Shown here piece by piece: positions 16,516 through 26,107 of a stretch of DNA of 64,000 nucleotides. Made by a program: the position numbers and the translations under genes. Below the pieces are notes generated by a model. The model was not told the DNA's origin. It made no database searches and saw only the letters and a program-made list of their open reading frames with translations. Source of the DNA: Saccharothrix tamanrassetensis (GTDB lineage Bacteria > Actinomycetota > Actinomycetes > Mycobacteriales > Pseudonocardiaceae); assembly GCF_014203665.1 (NCBI RefSeq), contig NZ_JACHJN010000007.1:250059-314058 (forward strand), written 5' to 3'. Numbering within the stretch: the first letter of the stretch is position 1; each line of letters begins with the position of its first letter.

Positions 16516-19272
16516 TCAAACCCGTTCAGCCGCGGCGTCCAGCTCCGCCAGCCGCTGCCGCACCTGGTCGGCTTCTTCGGCGCGTTGTTGGGCGCGGTAG
16601 AGGCTTTCGGCTTCCTGCCAGGTCTTCCGGGCCTCGTCGGGACGGCCGAGGGCGCGCAGCGACTCGGCGAGGCGGTCCAGGGTGTTGACGGCCTGGTAGG
16701 TGTTGTCCAGGGCCCGGTAGAGCGCCACGGCGGCGGTGAAGTGGTCGACGGCGTCCTGGTAGCCGCCGGTCTGGTGGTCGATGTAGCCGAGGCTGTCCAG
16801 GGTGTCCGCCTCGCCGTCGCGGTCCTGGTGGTTGCGTTGCAGGGCCAGCGCCGCCCGGCAGTGTTCGCGGGCGAAGTCGTGGCGGCCCAGTCGCGCGGCG
16901 CACCAGCCCACGGCGTTGAGCGCGTCCGCCTCCCACGCCGGGTTGCCCAGGGTGCGGTGGATCTCCAGGGCGCGGGTCGCGTGCTCCATGGCCTTCCCGT
17001 CGTCACCGAGCTGGATCCACGACCACGTGAGCGCGTGGTGCGTGTGGGCCTGGTCGGCACGGGCGCCGGTGTCCTCCGCCAGGGCCAGTGCCCGGTAGAG
17101 GTGGCGCATCGCCTCGTCCGGCTGGTCCACGTCGGCGCACGCCCGGCCGAGCAGGCGGTGCGCCAGGATCCGGACGTCGGGGTCGGCCAGGTGTTCGGCC
17201 GCCGCCAGGGCGTGTCGCCAGAGCATCAGCTGTTCGTGCCGGTTCCCGCGACGGAAGTGGTAGGTGCTCGACGCCCACGCCAGCTGCCAGACCGCCCGGT
17301 GCAGGCCGTGGGCGATGGCGGCGTCCACGGTCGCGAGCAGGCAGGCGTGCTCGGCGTCGAACCACGTCAGGGCGGTCGCGTCGTCGGCCAACGGGTGCGG
17401 CCGGCTGCCGGGCTCCGGCGGGTCCAGCTCGATCGGGGTCACGTACGGGTGCAGCAGCCGGTTGCCGGCGTGGGCGGTGCGCAGGTAGAAGTCGACCAGC
17501 CGGCGCAGGGCGGGCCCGCTGTCGAGCGAGGCGGCGCGTTCCGCCGCGAACTGGCGGATCAGGTCGTGCATCCGGTAGCGGCCGGACGCGTCCCGCGTCA
17601 CCAGGGACGCCTGCTCCAGCTCGCGCAGCAGCGTCCGGGTGCGGGCCGGCGGCAGGCCGGCCAGGCTCGCGGCGGCGGGCAGGCCGATGTCCGGACCGGG
17701 CGCGCACCCGAGCAGGCCGAACAGCTCCGCCTGCTCCTCGGTGAGCGCGCGGTGCGACCAGGAGAACACCGCGGGCAGGCTCGCTTCCGGGTCGCCGTCG
17801 TCCAGCGCGCCCAGGCCGAACTCGCGCAGGTCGGCCACCAGTGCCGACAGCGGCAGCCCGCCGGCCGCGTGACCGGAGACGATGCTCAGCGCCAGCGGGA
17901 AGCCGCCGCAGAGCCCGACCAGCTCCGCCACGGCGGCGGGTTCGGCGGCCACCCGCGCGGCACCGAGGCGGTCGGCCAGCAGGGCGCGGGCCTCGTCGTC
18001 GGCGAGCATGTCCAGCGGCACGTGGTGCGCCGAGTGCCCGGTGATCAGGCCGGTCAGCCGGTTGCGGCTGGTCACCAGCACGGTGCAGGCGGGCGTGCCG
18101 GGCAGCAGGTCGGCGACCTGCGCGGTGTCGGCGGCGTTGTCCAGCACGATCAGCATCCGCTTGTCCGCCACCAGGCTGCGGAACAGCGCGGCCTGCGCGT
18201 GCGGTTCCACGGGCACCTTGGCCCGGTCGGTGCCGAGGGCGTCGAGGAACCCGCGCACCGCCGAGTGCGTCGCGAGGGGCGCGCCGTCCGGGCTGAACCC
18301 GCGCAGGTCCACGAACAGCTGACCGTCCGGGAACCGGTGGAGGTGGCGGTGCGCCCAGTGCAGCGCCAGCCAGGTCTTGCCGATGCCGCCCGCGCCCGCG
18401 ATGGCGGAGATGACCACCGTGCCGCCGGAGCGGTCCAGCACGGCGTCCAGCCGGTCGAGTTCGTCGTCCCGGCCGACGAACGGCTCGGGTGCGGCGGGCA
18501 GTTGCCGCGGCACGACGGCGGGCTTCGCCGCGGCGCCGGCGGTCAGCGCCGGGTCGCCGTTGAGGATCCGCCCGTGCAGCTCCCGCAGCGCCGCGCCGGG
18601 GTCGACGCCGAGTTCCGCGACCAGCCTGGCATGCAGCCGCCGGTAGTGCTCCAGCGCGTCGGCGGCCCGCCCGGCGCGGTAGAGCACGAGCATGTGCTGC
18701 GCGGCCACCCGTTCGTCCAGCGGGTGTTCGGCGGCCCGTGCCGACAGCTCGGCGACCAACCCCTCGCCCCGGCCCAGCCGCAGCAGCAGGTCGGTCAGGT
18801 CGCACTCGACGCCCAGCCGCTCCTGCTCCAGCCGGTCGCGTTCGGCGGCGGCCCACTCGCCGTCCAGCCCGTCCAGCGGATCGCCGTGCCACAGCCCGAG
18901 TGCCTCGGTGAGCAGCGCCGCGGCCCGCTCGTCGCCCTCGGCCCGGTCCGCCCGCGCGCACAGCCGGCGGAACCGGTGGAGGTCGACCACGTCCTCGTCG
19001 GCGACCAGCAGGTACCCCCCGGAACGCCGTTCCAGGCGCACGTCCGCGCTGATCTGCCGCAACCGCGACACGTAGCTGGACAGCGTGGCGCGGGCCCGCC
19101 GGGGCTGGTCCTCGCCCCACACCCGCTCGGCCAGCCGCTCCACCGACACCGGCCGGCCGAGGTCGACCGCCAGGGCGGCCAGCACGCAGCGCTGCTTCGC
19201 CGGTCCCAGCTCCACGCGCTGCCCGCGCACGTGCGCCGTGACCTCGCCCAACAGGGCGATCCGAACCTCCAT
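16516..19272 (-). CDS. AfsR/SARP-family regulator with NB-ARC and TPR domains
   Basis: 918 aa in the full AfsR layout: winged-helix DNA-binding domain (VRIALLGEVTAHVRGQRVELGPAKQRCVLAALAV), BTAD domain (VDLHRFRRLCARADRAEG... to about residue 250), NB-ARC ATPase with Walker A GAGGIGKTWLALHWA and Walker B RMLIVLDNAADTAQV, and a C-terminal TPR array (LGNPAWEADALNAVGWCAARLG; DREADTLDSLGYIDHQTGGYQD-like repeats). AfsR-type proteins activate secondary metabolism or differentiation genes. The ATG at 19272 has GGGAG at good spacing; a GTG one codon upstream is the alternative. The target is not apparent. Confidence 0.9.
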   Translation of the reverse strand: MEVRIALLGEVTAHVRGQRVELGPAKQRCVLAALAVDLGRPVSVERLAERVWGEDQPRRARATLSSYVSRLRQISADVRLERRSGGYLLVADEDVVDLHRFRRLCARADRAEGDERAAALLTEALGLWHGDPLDGLDGEWAAAERDRLEQERLGVECDLTDLLLRLGRGEGLVAELSARAAEHPLDERVAAQHMLVLYRAGRAADALEHYRRLHARLVAELGVDPGAALRELHGRILNGDPALTAGAAAKPAVVPRQLPAAPEPFVGRDDELDRLDAVLDRSGGTVVISAIAGAGGIGKTWLALHWAHRHLHRFPDGQLFVDLRGFSPDGAPLATHSAVRGFLDALGTDRAKVPVEPHAQAALFRSLVADKRMLIVLDNAADTAQVADLLPGTPACTVLVTSRNRLTGLITGHSAHHVPLDMLADDEARALLADRLGAARVAAEPAAVAELVGLCGGFPLALSIVSGHAAGGLPLSALVADLREFGLGALDDGDPEASLPAVFSWSHRALTEEQAELFGLLGCAPGPDIGLPAAASLAGLPPARTRTLLRELEQASLVTRDASGRYRMHDLIRQFAAERAASLDSGPALRRLVDFYLRTAHAGNRLLHPYVTPIELDPPEPGSRPHPLADDATALTWFDAEHACLLATVDAAIAHGLHRAVWQLAWASSTYHFRRGNRHEQLMLWRHALAAAEHLADPDVRILAHRLLGRACADVDQPDEAMRHLYRALALAEDTGARADQAHTHHALTWSWIQLGDDGKAMEHATRALEIHRTLGNPAWEADALNAVGWCAARLGRHDFAREHCRAALALQRNHQDRDGEADTLDSLGYIDHQTGGYQDAVDHFTAAVALYRALDNTYQAVNTLDRLAESLRALGRPDEARKTWQEAESLYRAQQRAEEADQVRQRLAELDAAAERV

Positions 19273-19374
19273 CACAACTCCCGGCTGCCGCCTGCGTCCG
19301 CTTGGATACCGTCAGCGGCCGGGCCGGCGCACCCCGGTTCACACGATCGGCCGCGGCCGATCGCGCGCGCCAGG

Positions 19375-20430
19375 TTACGAAATCCTGATCCTGCGGTCCA
19401 CTTCGCGGATCACCGCCAGGCCGCCGCGCTGGGCGTTGGACAGCACCACCACGTCCAGGTCCTCCGCCGGGTAGTACCGCGCGATGCCGCTGACGCCCGC
19501 GTTGCCGCCGTCCTTGTAGTAGTTGCGCACCGAGCCGTCCGGGTTCAGCGTGAACTCCAGCCCGAAGCCGTACCAGACGTCGCCGTCGTCGTCGCGGTGG
19601 TGCGGCACCTGCGGGGTCAGGAACAGCCCGGTGCGTTCCGGCGACAGCAGTTCCCCGCCGCGCAACGCCCGCAGGAACCGGACCAGGTCCTCGGCGGTCG
19701 CGTGCGCTCCCCCGTCCGGCGAGCCGATCGGCGGGTAGCTGAAGATGTTCTGCCTCCACCCGGTGATCCGCCCGTCGGCGTCCTCCACCGGATCCCAGCC
19801 CTCCGCGACGTCCGGCACGGCCTCGCGGCGGTCGTGGAAGTCCGAACCGGACATGCCGGCGCGGGCGAACACGGTCTCCCGGACGTGGTCGCGGTAGGCG
19901 GTGCCGGTGATCTCCTCGATCGCCAGGCCCACCAGCACGTAGCCGACGTTGCAGTACCGGCATCCCTTGCCCGGCGGGAAGTTCGGCGGCTTGTGCACGA
20001 AGTTCGGCAGGTGGTCACGGGTCTCCACGACCGAGTAGACCGGCTTGTCGACCCACAGCGCCTCGTAGCTCTCCCCCGCCTCCTCGTCGGCGTCGTCACC
20101 GATGCCGGAGGTGTGCGTGAGCAGGTGCCGGACGGTCACCTCGGACGAGATCGTCGTGCCGGACAGGTCGACCAGTCCGGTGATCGGCGCGTCGAGGTCC
20201 AGCCGGCCCTCGTCCACCAGCCGCAGCGCGGCCACCGCCGTGAACAGCTTGGTGATGGACGCGGTGTCGAAGCGGGTGGCCAGGGTGTTCGGCACCGGCC
20301 ACCGCCTGCTCGCCCAGCCGTACGCGCCCGCGAACGGGGTTTCGTCCCCGCTGCGCACCAGCACCACTCCGGAGAACTGGTCGGAGGCGGACCGAGCGCT
20401 CAACCAGGAGTCCAACTCCGTGAAAGCCAT
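19375..20430 (-). CDS. Serine beta-lactamase-fold hydrolase (class C/PBP4*-like)
   Basis: 351 aa of the beta-lactamase/D-aminopeptidase/esterase superfamily. The SxxK motif is SITK in DTASITKLFTAVAALRLV, and the YxN motif is YCN in CRYCNVGYVLVGLAIEE. A late HxG-type region precedes the stop. No signal peptide is seen, so it is probably cytoplasmic and may be an esterase or peptidase rather than a resistance enzyme. It begins 16 nt from the kdpC terminator and is transcribed the same way as kdp but separated from it by that hairpin. Confidence 0.82.
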   Translation of the reverse strand: MAFTELDSWLSARSASDQFSGVVLVRSGDETPFAGAYGWASRRWPVPNTLATRFDTASITKLFTAVAALRLVDEGRLDLDAPITGLVDLSGTTISSEVTVRHLLTHTSGIGDDADEEAGESYEALWVDKPVYSVVETRDHLPNFVHKPPNFPPGKGCRYCNVGYVLVGLAIEEITGTAYRDHVRETVFARAGMSGSDFHDRREAVPDVAEGWDPVEDADGRITGWRQNIFSYPPIGSPDGGAHATAEDLVRFLRALRGGELLSPERTGLFLTPQVPHHRDDDGDVWYGFGLEFTLNPDGSVRNYYKDGGNAGVSGIARYYPAEDLDVVVLSNAQRGGLAVIREVDRRIRIS

Positions 20431-20445
20431 GCTCCGACGTTAGCG

Positions 20446-20477
20446 CGGTCGGGGCCACCGGGTGGCGGCCCCGACCG
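20446..20477 (-). terminator. Terminator of the kdp operon
   Basis: Perfect 11-bp arms CGGTCGGGGCC (20446-20456) and GGCCCCGACCG (20467-20477) with a 10-nt loop, 6 nt past the kdpC stop. Confidence 0.8.
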
Positions 20478-20482
20478 GTCGT

Positions 20483-21016
20483 TCACCCCAGGGCGCGGTT
20501 GAGCGCGGTGACGTTGACGCCGGGTTCGCCCAGGACACCGGCCGCGCGGCCGTCGGTGTGCCCGGCGACCAAGGCTCGGACGCGGTCCTCGCCCAGCCCG
20601 CGCGCCCTGGCCACGCGGGGCACCTGGAGTTCGGCGTAGGCCGTGCTGATGTGCGGGTCCAGGCCGGACGCCGAGGCGGTGACCGCGTCTTCCGGCACCC
20701 GGTCCTCGGCGACGGCTTCCCGTTGTGCCACGGCGGTCCGGCGTTCGGCCACCACGGCGTCGTACTCGGCGTTCCGCTCCCCCTTGTTCGACCCGCCCGA
20801 CGCCGGGAGGGTGGCGGCGGACGGCCGGGTGCGGAACCACTGGTCGCCCTCGCGGTCGATTCCGATCGACGTGGTGTCGACGGCTTCCGCGTTGGCGTGG
20901 AGGCCGGGCAGCCGGGACACGCCCCACACCGCCGCCGGGTAGAGGATGCCGGTGAGCACCGTCAGGGCGAGCAGGACGCGAAGGCCGGCCACGGCCTGTC
21001 TGCCGAAGTTGTCCAC
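20483..21016 (-). CDS. kdpC: Potassium-transporting ATPase subunit C
   Basis: 177 aa with a single N-terminal TM helix (LRVLLALTVLTGILYPAAVWGV) followed by the extracytoplasmic domain, including the conserved ASGLDPHISTAYAELQVPRVARA stretch (shown in part). KdpC stabilises the KdpFABC complex and supports high-affinity K+ binding. The GTG at 21016 lies 4 nt beyond the kdpB stop. It is the last gene of the operon and is followed by a strong terminator. Confidence 0.95.
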   Translation of the reverse strand: MDNFGRQAVAGLRVLLALTVLTGILYPAAVWGVSRLPGLHANAEAVDTTSIGIDREGDQWFRTRPSAATLPASGGSNKGERNAEYDAVVAERRTAVAQREAVAEDRVPEDAVTASASGLDPHISTAYAELQVPRVARARGLGEDRVRALVAGHTDGRAAGVLGEPGVNVTALNRALG

Positions 21017-21020
21017 AGTG

Positions 21021-23075
21021 TCACCCGATCCCGGGAATGAGTCGCACGAGCAGGTCGACCAGCCAGATCCCGACGAACGGCGTGACGATGCCACCGAGGC
21101 CGTAGACCAGCAGGTTGCGCCGCAGCAGCGCGGACGCGCTGGACGGCTTGTACCGGACACCCCGCAGCGCCAACGGGATCAGCACCACGATGACGAGGGC
21201 GTTGAAGATCACCGCCGACAGGATCGCGGACTGCGGCGACCCCAGGTGCATGATGTCGAGCCGGCCCAGCTGCGGGTGGATGGCGGCGAACATGGCGGGC
21301 AGGACCGCGAAGTACTTCGCCAGGTCGTTGGCGACGCTGAAGGTCGTCAGCGCACCGCGCGTGATCAGCAGCTGCTTGCCGATCTCCACGATCTCGATCA
21401 GCTTGGTCGGGTCGGAGTCCAGGTCGACCATGTTCCCGGCCTCCTTCGCGGCGGAGGTGCCGGTGTTCATGGCCACGCCGACGTCCGACTGGGCCAGGGC
21501 GGGCGCGTCGTTGGTGCCGTCGCCGGTCATCGCGACCAGCTTGCCGCCCTCCTGCTCGCGCCGGATCAACGCCATCTTGTCCTCTGGCTTGGCCTCGGCC
21601 AGGAAGTCGTCCACCCCGGCCGCGTCCGCGATCGCCCGGGCGGTCAACGGGTTGTCCCCGGTCACCATGACCGTGCGGATGCCCATGGCGCGCAGCTCGG
21701 CGAACCGCTGCCGCATCCCGGGCTTCACCACGTCGGACAGCCGGATCACCCCGAGCACCACGTCGTTCTCCGCGACCACCAGCGGGGTTCCGCCCTGCGC
21801 GCTGATCTCGTCCACGACGCTCCGGGTGGAGGCGTCGACGGTGAACGCGCTCGCCGCGCCCTTGCGGATGCGCCGGTCGCCCAGGTCGATGCCGCTCAGC
21901 CGGGTCTGCGCGGTGAACGGCACGAACTCGCCGGCTCTCTCGCTGTCCGCGGGTTCGGTCGCCCGGCCGTACCTCGTGGCGCACAGCTCCACCACGCTGC
22001 GGCCCTCGGGGGTGCCGTCCGCCAGGCTGGACAGCCGCGCGGCGTCCACCAGCGCGTCCACCGGCGTGCCGCGCACCGGGATGAGCTCGGTGGCCCGCCG
22101 GTTGCCCCAGGTGATGGTGCCGGTCTTGTCCAGCAGCAGCGTGTCGACGTCACCCGCCGCCTCGACGGCCTTGCCCGACGTGGCGAGGACGTTGCGCTGC
22201 ACCAGCCGGTCCATGCCGGCGATGCCGATCGCGGACAGCAGCGCGCCGATGGTGGTGGGGATCAGGCACACCAGCAGCGCGGTCAGCACGACCACCGACT
22301 GCTTCCCGCCGGAGAAGATCGCGAACGGCTGCAACGCCACCACCGCGAGCACGAAGACGACCGTCAGCGTGGACAGCAGGATCGTCAACGCGATCTCGTT
22401 CGGCGTCTTCTGCCGTTCGGCGCCCTCCACCAACGCGATCATCCGGTCCACGAAGGACTCGCCCGGTTCGGTGGTGATCTTCACGACGACCCGGTCGGAC
22501 AGCACGGTCGTGCCGCCGGTCACCGCCGACCGGTCGCCGCCCGACTCCCGGATCACCGGCGCGGACTCGCCTGTGATCGCCGACTCGTCCACCGTGGCGA
22601 TGCCTTCCACCACGTCACCGTCGCCGGGGATCACTTCGCCCGCTCCGACCACCACCAGGTCACCGACCCGGAGGTCGGCGCCGGGAACCGTGCGGCCGTC
22701 GGTGAGCCGGGCAACCACGTCCTCTTTCGTCCTGCGCAACGAGTCCGCCTGCGCCTTGCCCCGGCCCTCGGCGACCGCCTCGGCCAGGTTGGCGAACAGC
22801 ACGGTGGACCACAGCGACAGCGTCACCGCGACGGTGAACACGCTCGGTTCGCCGATCGCGAACACGGTGACCAGCAGGGAACCCACCCACACCACGAACA
22901 TCACGGGGTTGCGCAACTGGTGGCGCGGGTGGAACTTGCGCAGCGCGTCCGGCAACGAGGTCAGCAGTCGGCGAGGGTTGAACACACCGGCGCCGACCTG
23001 GTGGCCCGGGTTCCGCGCGTGCCGGTCCCGGATCTCCTCCGGAGTCCGCTGTGGACATTCGGTCGTGGTGGTCAC
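21021..23075 (-). CDS. kdpB: Potassium-transporting P-type ATPase subunit B
   Basis: 684 aa. The phosphorylation motif is [14 protein letters not shown], the A-domain motif is TGES in [13 protein letters not shown], and the hinge is [21 protein letters not shown]. It hydrolyses ATP to drive K+ import through KdpA. The GTG start overlaps the kdpA stop (GTGA) and is preceded by GGAGG; a longer in-frame frame upstream lies inside kdpA and is not used. Length is normal for the family. Confidence 0.97.
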   Translation of the reverse strand: MTTTTECPQRTPEEIRDRHARNPGHQVGAGVFNPRRLLTSLPDALRKFHPRHQLRNPVMFVVWVGSLLVTVFAIGEPSVFTVAVTLSLWSTVLFANLAEAVAEGRGKAQADSLRRTKEDVVARLTDGRTVPGADLRVGDLVVVGAGEVIPGDGDVVEGIATVDESAITGESAPVIRESGGDRSAVTGGTTVLSDRVVVKITTEPGESFVDRMIALVEGAERQKTPNEIALTILLSTLTVVFVLAVVALQPFAIFSGGKQSVVVLTALLVCLIPTTIGALLSAIGIAGMDRLVQRNVLATSGKAVEAAGDVDTLLLDKTGTITWGNRRATELIPVRGTPVDALVDAARLSSLADGTPEGRSVVELCATRYGRATEPADSERAGEFVPFTAQTRLSGIDLGDRRIRKGAASAFTVDASTRSVVDEISAQGGTPLVVAENDVVLGVIRLSDVVKPGMRQRFAELRAMGIRTVMVTGDNPLTARAIADAAGVDDFLAEAKPEDKMALIRREQEGGKLVAMTGDGTNDAPALAQSDVGVAMNTGTSAAKEAGNMVDLDSDPTKLIEIVEIGKQLLITRGALTTFSVANDLAKYFAVLPAMFAAIHPQLGRLDIMHLGSPQSAILSAVIFNALVIVVLIPLALRGVRYKPSSASALLRRNLLVYGLGGIVTPFVGIWLVDLLVRLIPGIG

Positions 23076-24694
23076 AGCAAAGCCTCCGCGATGGGACCGA
23101 GGGCGAGAGCGGGGACGAAGGTGAGCGCGGCGACCAGCACGATCGAACCGCCCAGCAGGGTCGCGAACAGCGGGCCCGTGGTGGGCAGCGTCCCAGCGGT
23201 CTCCGGCACCTTCTTCTGCGCCGCGAGGGAACCGGCCAGGCACAGCACCGCGATGATCGGAATGAACCGCCCCAACGCCATGCACACGCCCAACGACGCC
23301 TGGAACCAGTCACTGGTCACGGTGATCCCGGCGAACGCGCTGCCGTTGTTGTTCGACGCCGACGCGTACGCGTACAGGATTTCCGACAGGCCGTGCTCAC
23401 CCGGGTTGTTCAACGCCCCCTTCGTGCTCGGCAGCAGCGCGGCGGTTCCCGCGCCGACCAGCAGCACGGTCGGCATGGCCAGGATCGACACCGCGGCGGC
23501 GGTGACCTCGCGACGGCCCAGCTTCTTGCCCAGGTACTCCGGTGTGCGGCCGACCATGAGCCCGGCCAGGAACATCGCGATGACCGCCATCACCAGGATG
23601 CTGTACAGGCCGGTGCCCACGCCGCCCGGCGTCATCTCGCCGAACAGCATGTTCAGCATCGCCCCACCGCCACCGAGGCCGGTGTAGCTGTCGTGCATCG
23701 AGTTCACCGCGCCGGTCGACGTGCCCGTGGTGGAGTTGGCGAACAGCGCGGACGACGGGACGCCGAACCGCGTCTCCTTGCCCTCCGACGGGCGCAGGCC
23801 GTGGGCCTCGGCGACCCAGATGACGGCCAGCACCAGCGACCACAGGGTGCCCATGACGCCGAGCAGCACGTAACCCTGCCTGCGATCGCCGACCAGCGTG
23901 CCGAACGTTCGGGTCAGCGACACCGGGATGACCAGGATCAGGAACACCTCGATCAGGTTCGACCAGCCGTTGGGGTTCTCGAACGGGTGGGCGGAGTTGG
24001 CGTTGAGGACGCCGCCGCCGTTCGTCCCGAGTTCCTTGATCGCCTCCTGGCTGGCCACCGGGGCCGTCGCGACCTGCCGGCCGTCGACCGTGACACCGGA
24101 CTTCAGGCTCATCACCACGCCGGTCGCCACCAGCACGACGGCGAACAGGAAGGCCACCGGCAGCAGGATGCGGATCGTGCCCCGCACCAGGTCCACCCAG
24201 AAGTTGCCCAGCCGGTCGGTCCGGTGCCGGACGAACCCGCGCACCAGCGCGACCGCCACCGCCATGCCGACCGCGCCGGACACGAAGTTCTGCACGGTCA
24301 ACCCGACCATCTGGACCGTGTGGCCCATGACGGACTCGGGCACGTAGGACTGCCAGTTCGTGTTCGTCACGAAGCTGATCGCGGTGTTGAACGCGACCCC
24401 CGGCGGCACCGCACCCCGGTCGAAGTCGAACGGCAGCACGGACTGGATCCGTTGCAGCACGTAGAGGAGCACCACACCCACGAACGAGAACGCGATCACG
24501 CCCCGCGCGTAGGTGCCCCACCGCTGCCCGGACTCGGGGTCGACCCGCGCGACGCGGTAGACCGCGCGCTCGACCCGGGAGTGCCCGGCGCTGGTGTACA
24601 CGCGGGCCATGTAGTCGCCGAACGGCCGGTGCACCACGGCCAACGCGACGAGGAGGACGCCGACCTGGACCAGGCCGGCCGCAGTCGACGACAT
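23072..24694 (-). CDS. kdpA: Potassium-transporting ATPase channel subunit A
   Basis: 540 aa, about ten TM helices, related to K+ channels. Selectivity-filter type segments are visible, such as [26 protein letters not shown] and NNNGSAF. It binds and conducts K+ in the KdpFABC complex. Its ATG overlaps the kdpF stop by one base, and its own stop overlaps kdpB. No kdpD/kdpE sensor pair is present within the window, so the regulator must lie elsewhere. Confidence 0.96.
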   Translation of the reverse strand: MSSTAAGLVQVGVLLVALAVVHRPFGDYMARVYTSAGHSRVERAVYRVARVDPESGQRWGTYARGVIAFSFVGVVLLYVLQRIQSVLPFDFDRGAVPPGVAFNTAISFVTNTNWQSYVPESVMGHTVQMVGLTVQNFVSGAVGMAVAVALVRGFVRHRTDRLGNFWVDLVRGTIRILLPVAFLFAVVLVATGVVMSLKSGVTVDGRQVATAPVASQEAIKELGTNGGGVLNANSAHPFENPNGWSNLIEVFLILVIPVSLTRTFGTLVGDRRQGYVLLGVMGTLWSLVLAVIWVAEAHGLRPSEGKETRFGVPSSALFANSTTGTSTGAVNSMHDSYTGLGGGGAMLNMLFGEMTPGGVGTGLYSILVMAVIAMFLAGLMVGRTPEYLGKKLGRREVTAAAVSILAMPTVLLVGAGTAALLPSTKGALNNPGEHGLSEILYAYASASNNNGSAFAGITVTSDWFQASLGVCMALGRFIPIIAVLCLAGSLAAQKKVPETAGTLPTTGPLFATLLGGSIVLVAALTFVPALALGPIAEALL

Positions 24695-24795
24695 CAGAAC
24701 TTCTCCGGGCGGATGAGCGCCACGAACAGGTACCCGATCAACGCCAGGGCGAGCACGCCTGCGACGACGTCGGCCACCACACCGGTGCCGCTCAC
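24694..24795 (-). CDS. kdpF: KdpF micro-subunit of the Kdp ATPase
   Basis: A 33-aa single-TM peptide, below usual ORF cut-offs. It reads GVLALALIGYLFVALIRPEK in its central and C-terminal part, with the hallmark RPEKF-type ending of KdpF. It starts at GTG (24795), overlapping the stop of the preceding 27-aa ORF, and its TGA overlaps the kdpA ATG. KdpF is a lipid-like stabiliser of the complex. Gene order kdpF-A-B-C is canonical. Confidence 0.9.
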   Translation of the reverse strand: MSGTGVVADVVAGVLALALIGYLFVALIRPEKF

Positions 24796-24875
24796 AGCCG
24801 CTCCAGACCGCGCACCGTCAGCGCCAGTAGCACGAACACACCGATCAGCAGCAACGCGTAGGCCAGGTCGGCCAT
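24792..24875 (-). CDS. 27-aa membrane micro-ORF at the head of the kdp operon
   Basis: A 27-codon ORF, MADLAYALLLIGVFVLLAL plus an arginine-rich end (VRGLERL), forming one predicted TM helix. The ATG at 24875 has GGGAG at proper spacing, and the stop overlaps the kdpF GTG (GTGA), so it is almost certainly translated. I recall similar tiny ORFs before kdpF in other actinomycetes, but I know no function. It could be an extra Kdp subunit, a regulator of assembly or a leader peptide. Confidence 0.7.
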   Translation of the reverse strand: MADLAYALLLIGVFVLLALTVRGLERL

Positions 24876-24954
24876 GTGCGCGCTCCCTTCCCGACTGACA
24901 CCGGCCCCCGTTGGGCCGTCACGCCGGAAAGGCTGCATCGGGAAGTGCGGGTGT

Positions 24955-25013
24955 CTGCACGGGCCTGACGCGCCCTTGACACCGACGACCGGCATCTTTA
25001 CGGGCCTCTGACG
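24955..25013 (-). promoter_or_regulatory. Direct repeats in the kdp upstream region
   Basis: Two related elements on the plus strand, CTGCACGGGCCTGACG (24955-24970) and CTTTACGGGCCTCTGACG (24996-25013), share CT..ACGGGCCT..GACG and lie 41 bp apart start to start, about four helical turns. They sit 80-140 bp upstream of the first kdp ORF and are candidate KdpE-type or other activator sites. Confidence 0.4.
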
Positions 25014-25110
25014 GCCGGGAGACCTGCCTCTCACCAGCGGGTTCATCTGATCGAGTCATCGCCGTCACGCGGAGTGGACCCGTGGCGCACGGATCCCATC
25101 GGGCGAGCGG

Positions 25111-25300
25111 TCAGCGGCTGCCGGACAGCAGGGCCGGCGCCGCTCGGCGGGCGTGGTCGCCGACCTGCGCCGGGCCGCGCTGGTCGGCCGGCACGGTCGC
25201 GCCTCCCACCAGCATCAGCAGCTGCCGTCCCAGCACGACGGGATCGGCCGCGCCCGCCCTCGTCGCGATGTCGGTGAGCAGTTCGAGGTCGTGCTGCCGG
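25111..25300 (-). pseudogene. C-terminal remnant of a TetR-family regulator
   Basis: Reading on the minus strand to a TGA at 25111, the last 55 or so codons give LELLTDIATRAGAADPVVLG, RQLLMLVGGATVPA and HARRAAPALLSGSR, which is the typical end of a TetR C-terminal domain. No HTH domain lies upstream: the frame runs into antisense of the neighbouring MFS fragment. The right boundary is approximate. It looks like the tail of a regulator whose N-terminal part has been deleted. Confidence 0.5.
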
Positions 25301-26107
25301 CGACCCGCGCCGCTGCGGGCGTCACGGGCGCGGTGGTGTTCGTCGTCGGCGGGGTGATCGCCTCGCGGATCGGCTCGGGCCTGCCGATCACGGTGTACTT
25401 CGCGGGCGCCGGCCTGGGCATCCTGGTCAGCGCCGCGACGATCCCCGCGCTGGGCGCGCACTGGCGGCTCGGGTGGACCGGCCTGGGCGTGGCCGCCGGG
25501 CTGGCGGCACTGCTCAGCTGGTCCGCAGCGCGCAGCGACGAGCCGCCGGCCGCGACGAACGGGCGGGTGCGTCCGCTGTGGCGGGCCGGGTCGACCTACC
25601 TGCTGTTCGCCGCCGGGTACATCACCTACATCACGTTCCTGTCCGCCTACCTCGCCGACCGGCACGCCCCGACCACCCAGGTCGTGCTCACCTGGACGGC
25701 GCTGGGCCCGGCCGTCACGGTCGCACCGGCCCGGTGGAGCCGCCCCATCACGAACTGGCCGGGCACCCGTGCGTCAACCGTGCTGCTCGGCCTGCTCGCG
25801 GGCGGTGCGGCGTTGGCGCTGCTCACACCCGCACCGCTGGTCGTCCTCGGCTCCGCGGTCGTCTAGGGGCGACGTTCCTGGGCGTCCCGGCCGCGGTCAC
25901 CGCGCACATCCGGTCCGAGACCGCACCGGCCGACCGGACGGCGACCCTGGCGGCGTTCACGACGGTGTTCGCGGCCGGTCAGACCGCCGGGCCGTGGCTC
26001 GCCGGGCTCGTCGCCGACCGCACGTCGACCGACGCCACCCTGGTCCGGACGGCGGTCCTGTGCGCGGTCGCGGCCGTGGTCGCGGCGACCGGTCAGACGG
26101 CGGGCAG
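25300..26107 (+). pseudogene. Truncated, frameshifted YbfB/YjiJ-type MFS transporter
   Basis: The plus strand encodes the middle and end of a YbfB/YjiJ-type MFS protein (VTGAVVFVVGGVIASRIGSG; VYFAGAGLGILVS; YLLFAAGYITYITFLSAYL) but lacks roughly the first 100 residues. A TAG interrupts it at 25864-25866, after SAVV. The protein resumes one frame over with GATFLGVPAAVTAHIRSETA and TTVFAAGQTAGPWLAG, so about one base has been lost. The 3' end overlaps the opposing LysR gene. The 5' boundary is approximate. Confidence 0.7.

Noticed and set aside
21009-21017. DnaA-box-like TTGTCCACA at the kdpC start
   Set aside because: A single match inside a coding region, without a cluster of boxes, an AT-rich element or dnaA/dnaN genes, is not evidence for an origin.
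24975-25000. TTGACA plus-strand promoter upstream of the MFS remnant
   Set aside because: The hexamer has no good -10 partner, and the gene to the right is a broken remnant. The region is better explained as the minus-strand kdp upstream region.
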